From Tenodera sinensis (taxonomy: Eukaryota > Arthropoda > Insecta > Mantodea > Mantidae): 64,000 nt of DNA. This document shows, in pieces, positions 56,070 to 64,000 of this stretch. Under the pieces are notes generated by a model, which was given only the letters and a program-made list of their open reading frames with translations, did not search any database and was not told the DNA's origin. The number at the start of each line of letters is the position of its first letter. Position 1 is the first letter of the stretch. Made by a program: the position numbers and the translations under genes. The stretch covers positions 108,014,904 through 108,078,903 of the forward strand of contig CM060968.1 in assembly GCA_030765045.1 (NCBI GenBank), in the 5' to 3' direction.

Positions 56070-56965
56070 TGACAAAAAGACAACCTCCAGTGCTGTTACA
56101 TTATTGTCTTCAAAAAGTTTACTGTAGCTAGTTTTCTATTGGTAGTTAACACAATCCCAAGTTGTTGGGGCTATCACAGCACACACTTGTTCTTGTCAAA
56201 ACTTTGGTGAATATTTCAAATGTCTTTCTTTCACTGTCTCTCAATACACTTATTAGGACGTTACAATCACTCGCGACGACCGATGTATCTTCCGCGACGA
56301 CACACACACAGCAGACACACTGACCAACTTATTCCCGTAGCTCAAACTAAACTAGCTAGCTCACTGACTTCCAGAGGCCAGAGGCAGTTCGAGTCGAATG
56401 GGGAAGCTTATTCCCCCACCCGAAGTGTCTTTACCGCAGTACCTAGCCGTTATACGGCTTTACCTGCGCGATAGTATGGTGTTTTGGTCTACAGGGATTT
56501 AAACTCTGGGAATGTTTGGGATCAGGGGTATTTTAGGGTATTTTAGAATGGGGAGGGAACGTTGTACGAGGTCCGCAAACAAAGTTGCCAGTTCAATAAA
56601 CTCCGCCATGTCCTCTGAGCCGAAGGCGTCTCCCAAGACCTGACACTGAGTGCTTATTCGTGGTTTTCGTGGTGTTGTGTGGGTCCTACTTATAGAGCCA
56701 GTCTGTGATGACGGGCCAGCGCTGATTGGCTGCGCTGCTGTCTCATTCCTTTTATAGTGGGGATTACGTCACACGACCTTTCGAGAAACAACACACCGCA
56801 ATGACTCAGCTAGAAGCCTCGCGAACGTTCTCGACCCCTTTTGATTTTGTGCCTCATTGCTATAGTCAGCGCACACAGCAGGTGCGCGAGGCAGCTGGCC
56901 TTTAATGTCTCTACCCACTAGCCGGCCCGATCCATCCATTGTTGTACGCCGAATCCAACGTCACA
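56070..56965 (-). mobile_element. Large LTR-like block with CCAAT and TATA boxes
   Basis: Minus strand starts TGTGACGTTGGATTCGG at 56965 and ends near 56070 with GGTTGTCTTTTTGTCA, paralleling the TGTGACGCCGG start and GGACTTTTGTC end of the LTR at 16537. Late anchors ACCAAAGTTTTGACA and GAGAGACAGTGAAAGA also correspond. CAGCCAATCAGCG near 56730 and CTCTATAAGTAGG near 56693 have the order and spacing of a promoter. A short ATG frame (MAEFIELATLF) follows at about 56610. GC is well above the surroundings. The alternative is a host gene promoter; no exon supports that. Confidence 0.5.
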
Positions 56966-57481
56966 TTGTTGCCGCTTTTTAATCTGGTATGATTTAAATT
57001 ATAAAGCAGAACAGGTAGCCTCTACTCAAGGAAAAACGGGTAGCGGTGCAGCGAAATGCTGAGAGTGCGGCAAAGTTGTTCAAAGAATGATAAATGTAAC
57101 TTACTTCGATACTACACTAATCCTAGAGGTGGGTATTATGGTTATTGAGAAGTGGAATGTGATATGTTATACATCTACTGAAATGAGGCTCAATTGGGGC
57201 TTGTTGGCCTGCAATATGATCGGAAAAGAAGTAATTTCTTCAGTAAACAAGCTCCACTAATTTCTCTGGGATTAAGGCAAGAACAGGTCTAAGAAAAAGA
57301 ATAATGATGCTAATGACGATAATGATGTTTGGTTCCCAGAGCCACAGAGGTAACAAAACCAATTAAAAAGTTTTATTACTTTCCAAAGGAAAATTATAAG
57401 TATTCAGACTTAAATATGCTGTCCTGCATTATCAGGAAACCGCTCTATGATGTGCAGTGAGTTAGGGGTTTAATACAGATA
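56966..57481. other. No recognised genes
   Basis: AT-rich spacer before a family M copy. No primer-binding site or gag is visible beyond the LTR. Confidence 0.4.
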
Positions 57482-58375
57482 TTTTTACTTTCTCTATTGG
57501 TAAGTAGGGGAAGTATTGTATTCCACCCAAAAATTCGATGTCGAGATTTCACCGGAAATACATGTTTTGAGGCCCCGTGAATCCAAAAAAAAAAGCATTT
57601 TTAGAAAAAGGTCCGTGTGTGTGTCTGTGTGTCGCTCTGTCAGTCTGTGGACAGCATAACTCAAAAACGAAAACTCGGTTAAAAACCAAAGTTGGTATTT
57701 AAGTCTAATGTCTTTCAAGGATGTGACACAAAGATTTTGAAGAAAATAGACCCACCCTAAACTACCCTTTACATGGAACATTTTTCGAAAATTTTTATTT
57801 TCTTGAAAATGGCTCTAACGATTTTTATTAAAATGTCATATGTTTGAGATATTTTGATGACAAATGAAATGTATATCTTTAATTTTCTGGCTATAGTCCC
57901 TGTAGTCGTATTTACTCTGGACGACTTTTGCATAACTGGTAAACTGTTAGAGATAGACCAAATCATACTGTACAAAAAATATAGATCTTTCTAAAATACA
58001 CAATTTATGTCGAAATAAATTTTCTTATAAAGTGAACCATTTTGGAGATATTCCTTGTTATGTGTGTGAGTTTCGGAAAACACACACATAACTCACGAAA
58101 GATTTATTTCATGAAACGAAACATCGTTGTTCATTTTTTTTATGTGTTAAGTGTGCAAAGAGAACGGAATCTCAAAGGTTTAAAAGATTTGACTATCGCA
58201 CAAACTCTACTGTATTATAATATTCCCCTTGCACCTACAAGGAAATAAGCAATAAGATAATTTGTACAAATGTTTATTTTAACTAACACGAAGAAGATAT
58301 AGGAATAATAGTTTGTAAGAATGGTTAGTACAAAAGTAGAGAAAGTCATGTGAGTGCAACACATCAGATTTTTTA
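57482..58375 (+). mobile_element. Family M element, full-length copy
   Basis: TATTTTTACTTTCTCTATTG start and AGTAGAGAAAGTCATGTGAG...CAGATTTTTT end. It carries a small internal insertion (ACACACATAACTCACG near 58080) and all M anchors. It is one of the two longest copies. Confidence 0.9.
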
Positions 58376-58377
58376 TA

Positions 58378-58590
58378 AATGGTGCCTTAATATGTATCCA
58401 CTTCGGCGTGTTAGATTTGTCTCTTCGTCTAACAGTTTTCCCACAAACCAGTCACACAGCTTATTACCTGATGTCTTTTTATTTACATAGTCTTAAGTGT
58501 GCCGCGAAATAAACGACGCTTGTCAGAAGGGATTCTTCCTTTCGTTTCCACGTGTTTACACCTCAAGACGTTACCTGCTGGGCTCAGTAA
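58378..58590 (+). repeat. Dispersed repeat R2, copy 2
   Basis: See 50868-51075: the order GTGCCTTAATATGTATCC, CGGCGTGTTAGATTTG, ATTACCTGATGTCTTTTT and TACCTGCTGGGCT is conserved. Function unknown. Confidence 0.6.
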
Positions 58591-59460
58591 AAATAATATT
58601 AATTACCAATACAAGAAAGAATGTTTACCCTAACAGCATCTGTAATATTTACGGTTTACATTAATGTATATGATTAATTTCTTGGAATTTAAGTAGACTA
58701 GTTTATATTTTGATAACACTGTGAATTGTACACCCTGCATTTTTCTATTAGTTCAGGGCCTTCAGTTGGTTATTATTCTCAAAACAGACTCTACGAGATA
58801 TAACTGGTATGCCCTGTTGTAGTGCAATTTGCAAGAACAGTTCATTAACTCCATGTTGTATGTTCTACTTCTGCTTACGCTAATGGATTGTCCTGGGACA
58901 TGCGAAATCCTTGGATATTGTAGTCGTTCCCTATAGAGAATTTGTTTCCGAGTAACGGCTGTTTTCTAAGTGCTATTTCACAATAATTAAATGGCAGAGC
59001 TGTTAGAAGCAGAGCGTGTCGGGTGCAGTATATGCGTGAGTGCCATGAAATGGATATAAACCATTGCACTATGACCCCAGAGCACGCACCGAGACCTTTA
59101 GTGCTATCACATTTGATATTTAGTTCGCACGTTTCTCCAATAACACGAGTTCAGCGTAATGTCTTGCTTAAACTTAAAATTTTAATCACACTAGCTCCAT
59201 TTTAATTACAAAAGCTGGTACAGGTTGCATATTTTGAGGAATTTTAAAGATTACCTGACCCATTTTGTTTTTACTATGTTTATTTTCAAGAACTTAAGGA
59301 TATCCATAGCTAAAGGTTGCTAAAAATGTTCAAAACTTAGCTATTTTGAGCACTATTTTGGATCTTTAGCCTTAATTAATATTAGTTCACTAAGCTCTTT
59401 TAAAGTTTCAGAATACTGATATCTCGACTGTTGAATTATTGAAGATAAATAACTTTATAA
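58591..59460. other. No recognised genes
   Basis: AT-rich, short frames. Confidence 0.45.
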
Positions 59461-59463
59461 ACA

Positions 59464-59545
59464 AACTAGCTGATATACCCGGCGTTGCCCGTGGTTTGAC
59501 GATTTATTCCTAAAACTTTCGCGCTTAGGTTACTCTTGTCCAACA
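59464..59545 (+). repeat. Widespread arthropod-type repeat edge
   Basis: AACTAGCTGATATACCCGGC followed by GTTGCCCGTGG. A CTAGCTGATxTACCCGGCGTTGCCCG phrase is a commonly seen edge of dispersed repeats in arthropod genomes; I recall the phrase but not a certain class. No coding sequence follows that I can read. Confidence 0.45.
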
Positions 59546-60039
59546 GCCTTGTGTGTCTTTGGAGACATTTAAAAATATTACTTATTACACTTAAACATGC
59601 TGACTTCTCATGGCATGTAACACGTCCTCTGATTGGTAATCAGAGGATATGGTCGGTGAATTTATTTTGATAACTCTCCCGGTCAGGTCGGTGAGACCCG
59701 TAAACAAACGACAGGTGTGGTCCTCCAGACATTCTGGGGGTTGTGAGAGAGCGATGTGACCGCCAAAACATAAACATATGGTGCTCTCTAAAAAGTGGTT
59801 ACTGTTACTGCTATTGCTGTCTTCAATATCATCAGTGAAAAATATTGGAGAGCAAGAGGATTAATGACTTCATTGTCAGAAATCCAGCATTAGCTAACAA
59901 CAACAACACTTAAATATTTAATTAAAACTCTTAGAATGCTATTAGAAATAAAAAGTAAACTTACAAAATAGTGAAAACATCGGGAAGACACCCTGTAAAA
60001 GCATTGTTGAACAACTACAAATACCACAGGAAGAAGAGC
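59546..60039. other. No recognised genes
   Basis: Mixed composition, no similarity seen. Confidence 0.4.
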
Positions 60040-60370
60040 AAGTAGAGAAAACCATATGAATATGGTGCATTTATATTTCGATAACACAGAAAAGTGCTTG
60101 AATTGTTTGTAGAAAAGTGAGAAGAGAAATACATGTAAATGTGCCACGTAAAGAAAAGTGAGAAGAAAAAACCAGAAAATTATATGAATTATATGTAGAA
60201 TGAATGTAATGCGTTGCATTTGCACTCCAGCTATAGAAAATTTCATGAATTCTTTTTGAAGGGCAATTAGAAAAGTACGCGTGAATGTAATACGTTGCGT
60301 TTTTATTTTGACAACATAGAAAAGTGTATGAATTTTTGTAGAAGAGTGACAAAAGAAATAAATGTCTAAG
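60040..60370 (+). repeat. Array of degenerate GAAAAGT...TGAATGTAATGCGTT units
   Basis: Imperfect tandem pieces. Pieces resembling GTAGAAAAGTGAGAAGAGAAA and GAATGTAATGCGTTGCATTT recur several times, as does the run ATTTTGACAACATAGAAAAG. The unit resembles the family M tip (GAGAAAGTCATGTGAGTGCA). The purine-rich bias removes stops from the minus strand, so a 184-codon frame (59890-60444) stays open; I do not consider it a gene. Confidence 0.6.
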
Positions 60371-60558
60371 CCCATTTCTACTGTAGACAGGTCCACGTTG
60401 GGTTTATTGATGAAAATTGAAAGTATAACTATCTCACATTTCAATGCGCTACAGCGTCCAAACCCTGCATTTCCGGACAGGAGTTTCTATTTCAAAAGTG
60501 ATCAGTTTGCCGTCCCGCAAACATACTAAGCGTTGTTGGTGTTTTTTGAGACACCCTG
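60365..60558 (+). mobile_element. mariner right-end fragment
   Basis: Same as 34321-34508: GTAGACAGGTCCACGTTGGG, TTTATTGATGAAAA, TTTCAATGCGCTACAGCGTC, CATTTCCGGACAGGAGTTTC and the end GTTTTTTGAGACACCCTG|TA. It is less mutated at its terminus than the 33.6 kb copy, showing the inferred TIR as CAGGGTGTCTC. Confidence 0.85.
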
Positions 60559-62159
60559 TATACTTCACCTCTGGAAGTTGCAGAACGTGTGTGTTCATGT
60601 CTCTACTGAAGACACATTTGCTCTTCTCTTATGTTATAAGTTATTTGGAGAATTAAGGCAGTATTTAGAGAGCTTTATGAAATTCCTGTAATATATTAAC
60701 CCCCTCAGCAGACACACACTTGCTAGAAATGTTTGGCACACATTTTTCGTGTATCTCGGAAAGGGAAAAGTTGGCGCAATTCAAACATGGACCATTAAGC
60801 GTGTTGTTCTCGCCAAAATGCCAAACGTTGCATAAATATCTGCCAACATTCAACCTATGGATGCAATTATCCGAATATGGAACTCTAGGAGTGATAATCG
60901 GTGTTGCCAACCGTACCATAATTTCTTTCCCAGTAGCATGTAGCGTAACATTTTCAGTACCTCGGTAAGAGTAGCGCATTTTTGTGATTTATCGTACGAT
61001 TTCTATTAGCTATTAAAAACTTACAAAACTGTATTGCTTCTATAATTATCTTGACTATGTAGAGTGTCTTTACTGCGGGGAAAATTGCCTCTAGCAGAGA
61101 GAAGAATAAAGCCTACTTTATGGCAAGAGTGTCTTAAACTTCTATCTTTTAACATTTCGGATGCGATACAGATTAGATGGACGCGGAGTATGAATGACGT
61201 CAGAAGTACAGCACGTCCATCAAATGTGCGAACAATTGCTACTAGAAGCAAGAGTCGAAAACAACGTAACGTAGTACTCTGCAAAGTAATGAAGCATTGC
61301 TTTGCAAGTGTATACAGGCACAAGGTCAAGGTGTAGTATAACGCGACTGTTTTATTTTTTTCGCAGTGAGCTCCAGACGTGGAGTGATAGTGTTCTTTGA
61401 TGTTCATATGATGCTCGTAGATTGTCTGTAGAGAGGCGGTTTTCATAGGCTGTACCTACCTGCAGTTGTTTACATGCGTGAGTGAATACAGTGAAGTCCA
61501 TGTGCAGTACACTTATGGAAAAACGCACACACCTCCGGCATTTACAAATAAGATTTTACAGATATTGAGTCCTGAACCTTCTATCTTTTAAACTTGTAAT
61601 AGAAATTTGTTGTATATTTTACAAATAACCATTTTACAGATATTGAATCCTATATAATATTTCTTCGACCAATTAAAGCAATTTGTGAAATTCGGTATTA
61701 AATTTACTTTATAAAAATGTAGAGAAACGTTTACAGATTTATCTGAAAAAATCTGTTATGAAGCTGTGATTGCTCATTCCTTTAGAACAGTACAGCAGAT
61801 AATTCAAAGATGTTGGTAATTCATTCCAATTCATATTTGAAATCGACCAACCGAGACAGACGTAGAGACGGTAAATATTAGAGCATTTAGAGCCGTAACC
61901 ATGGGATAATTTTTGCTGAAATTCATTAATTTCATGCACTATCCGATATAAGCGAGGAAGTTCCTTAAACTATAGTAAAAGCCATACGACAGTACAACAA
62001 GATTTGATCTACTCAGGCTTCCTTTGAAATCGAGCAAACACTTATTTACGATTCGAAAGTCAGTCAATGGCAATTTCTAACATAGAAAGAAAAGAAATAA
62101 TGAAAAAAAGAGAAGGCAAATGTAACAGTCAATTGTGTATTATAGTATTTATACGGAGG
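60559..62159. other. No recognised genes
   Basis: Contains overlapping frames on both strands (60665-60979 -, 104 codons with ATG; 61021-61446 -, 141 codons; 61064-61336 +, 90 codons). None resembles a known family, and the opposing frames shadow each other. Confidence 0.4.
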
Positions 62160-62300
62160 TATTAAATTATCGTACACACATTCCTTTGTTTAGTCAGTGT
62201 CGCCAAATGTATCGCATAAACCATGAAAAACAATTCATTACACATGACAATTGATTAACAATAAAAATAGTACTCCATTTTAATTTTACAGTTTTATTTT
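62160..62300 (+). repeat. Dispersed repeat R1, copy 2
   Basis: TATTAAATTATCGTACACAC, CGCCAAATGTATCGCATAAA, GAAAAACAATTCATTAC and AAAAATAGTACTCCATTTT, collinear with 20346-20525. Confidence 0.65.
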
Positions 62301-62379
62301 TTCAGAAGATAAGTTATTTGTTAATATTAAACATAAAGTGAAATTTATTTGAGATTATAAACTGCTTTTCTCTTATAAC

Positions 62380-62860
62380 AAGAGAAGATCGACTCCGTAG
62401 AGGAGGGTTTCCGATTCCTTCAACTGCTGCGGTGCATACTGACGTTACTGGAAGTGCGTTGGGCCGACTATCTGAGCACCTCCCATATGGGAGCTGTTTG
62501 GATTGGGTTGGTCTCGGCGGGTCAGTGGTTCCTGATACCCATGAGAGATTGAGTACTTTGTGAGACACCTCAATGTACTCGTGCACTAACTGGCAGAGCT
62601 GTAAGCACCTGTAAGCTAGACGTCCGGCACCACCACCTAGGTTATCGGTAGTCTTCCCGGATGGGTCAACGGACTAAGTAGTGCATCCACTTCCGTCCCC
62701 TGTATAACAGCAGGGGGGGGGGACCTTTTAGGAAACAAGGTATTGATCTAATGAAAAGACCCTTGCAAGGAGTGGCACTCGCTGCCATCATTTCTGGTTT
62801 TGAGGAGAGCTTCGGCTCTCTTGGCAGTTCCCTCTCTCTCTCAAAAACGATCAAAATACA
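62380..62860. other. GC-richer block of unknown origin
   Basis: Higher GC, short frames on the minus strand with proline/serine-rich translation (GTTDPPRPTQSKQLPYG). Could be the 5' region of a LINE, but no domain is visible. A GGGGGGGG run lies at 62713-62721. Confidence 0.3.
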
Positions 62861-64000
62861 TGTAATTCTTTAGTTCAGTTTTCCTCAATTGGCGGTGCTA
62901 AGTAAGTCGAACTACATTAATAAAAATTAATATATTTTAGGTTATTTTTACAGTTTAATATTTTCTGGACAAATCTTTTCGATATAGTATTTAAATCACA
63001 TTTTATTTATGAAAGGGTCCACATAAATATCATTCGAGGTCTGAGCTTCCCAGATAAATTCTCTAGCTCCTTCGAAAGTAAGTGATTGAGTGAGTGAGTG
63101 GAGTCGACAGCCCATTCGGTGGAGAATTTATCGATAGGTCAGAAGTCTTATTATATTATCTACTTGTGATAATGCTGTAATTCTCTCATGCAGATACGTT
63201 CAGACGAATACGCCACATTACCTTTTGCATTAATATTATAGGAGCATAACTTGTAAAATACTTCTAATTTTTTACAAGGGATGTTTTCTTTTTCCAACCT
63301 CCAATGGCGCCACCAAGTGCTACAAGTAATGATAGCAGAGCCAGGATAAATATCCACTGAGCAGGGAATCAAATGTGAGCCAAATAAGGCCAACTAATAT
63401 TTTCTGAAAAACTTCTGCATAATAACAGTAGGTGGCAGCATTCTCTGCTGACCCTTGAAACGCATCAATGGTAATTACCTTGTCAGTATGTGCGAGAACA
63501 TAAAACAAGCAACATGTGCGCGTGGACTTTATTTAGCTTACACTAACAATTGGCAAGTACATTGTTGTTTATGGCACCAAGTATTTTTCACTAAAACAAG
63601 TTGCATTGCATATATTATTAAATCATACTTAACGTACTTTCGTACTGTATAAGTATTTTTGTGATTTTTATTGACAAAAATTCCAGAGAGCATGTGCAGC
63701 CCATTAAGGCCAGACTCAGAAAGGGAACTGGTGCTGTCATATTTGCAAAGAAGACAAAATGATATGTATGATAATGTGTGAAAGTTGTCGCAGATATGTT
63801 CATGAACTTTGTGTTCAGTGTTCAGCATGACTAGGCTTAAGTTTTGATTTATATAACTAAATTTTTCATTACTGAGATTTCATATTCCGTTACTTTCCTT
63901 TAATAATACATATTTTTGTTCAAAATCTTAATTATTCACATGATTAGCTTTGTCCTGTGCGTTAAGTAAAATAATTTGAAGTGGCCTTATTCGGAACCCC
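62861..64000. other. No recognised genes; SINE S5 tail at 63060-63150
   Basis: The minus strand near 63150-63080 has GGGCTGTCGACTCCACTCAC followed by CACT units, like the S5 tail at 40650 and 54890. The rest of the window is AT-rich with no gene recognised. Confidence 0.45.

Noticed and set aside
59890..60444. 184-codon minus-strand frame, hydrophobic, membrane-protein-like
   Set aside because: It overlaps a degenerate repeat array whose purine bias removes stops; the peptide repeats (HYIH-like) track the DNA repeat.
61021..61446. 141-codon minus-strand frame and the 90-codon plus frame opposite
   Set aside because: They shadow each other and neither resembles a family I know; no promoter or splice evidence.

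Overview
This is a AT-rich eukaryotic window with no bacterial-style gene layout. It has no operons, and every long open frame is either a decayed transposon piece or chance. The repeats (Penelope, LINE, Gypsy-like LTR, Tc1/mariner and pogo fragments, tRNA-headed SINEs, long AC, GA and AAT microsatellites) fit a repeat-rich intergenic region or large intron of an animal. An arthropod, probably an insect with a large genome, is most likely. That placement rests on the resemblance of the LINE C-termini and SINE heads to families I know from insects such as cockroaches and termites; it is inference, not a species call. I found no intact host gene, no convincing tRNA or rRNA gene and no CRISPR.

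The dominant feature is one dispersed element of about 0.85-0.9 kb, called family M here. It has about 24 full, partial or degenerate copies, together roughly a fifth of the window. Good copies begin with an ATTTTT/ACTTTCTCTACT edge and finish with AGTAGAGAAAGT followed by a fixed 27-base tip ending in CAGATTTTT. The 12-base motif is thus inverted at the two ends, but one copy is subterminal. Full-length copies lie near 1.4, 20.5, 26.5, 27.9, 49.7 and 57.5 kb on the + strand and near 35.2 and 42.4 kb on the - strand.

Layout: 0-1 kb holds a LINE RT remnant fused to an LTR edge. 1.4-5.5 kb holds M copies. 5.8-6.3 kb holds an LTR-like block. 8.2-10.1 kb holds a SINE and a head-to-head pair of Penelope fragments. 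11.1-11.9 kb holds a LINE 3' half. 12.5-17.1 kb holds two inverted LTRs around a second Penelope remnant and a 5'-inverted LINE. 17.9-23.1 kb holds M copies plus a small TIR element carrying a SINE. 25.7-26.0 kb holds a long AAT tract. 26.5-28.8 kb holds two M copies. 31.4-32.1 kb holds a pogo-like remnant. 33-35 kb holds a composite SINE, a 872-bp mariner with TA duplications, and an odd stop-interrupted ORF. 36-38.3 kb holds a GA tract, a short tandem repeat and a SINE. 40.3-42.4 kb holds a G-rich block and a run of tRNA-derived SINEs. 42.4-51.6 kb holds M copies, SINEs and a LINE tail. 51.9-55.1 kb holds a LINE tail, a GT tract, paired SINEs and an M copy split by a SINE. 56-58.4 kb holds a large LTR-like block and a full M copy. 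59.5-60.6 kb holds an array of degenerate units and the second mariner end.

The coding remnants are parts of self-copying elements and all appear dead through frameshifts, stops or truncation. What can still be read is the insertion history: nested insertions, target duplications, a twin-priming inversion, and M-family copies whose internal GT-rich and A-rich stretches have expanded into microsatellites.
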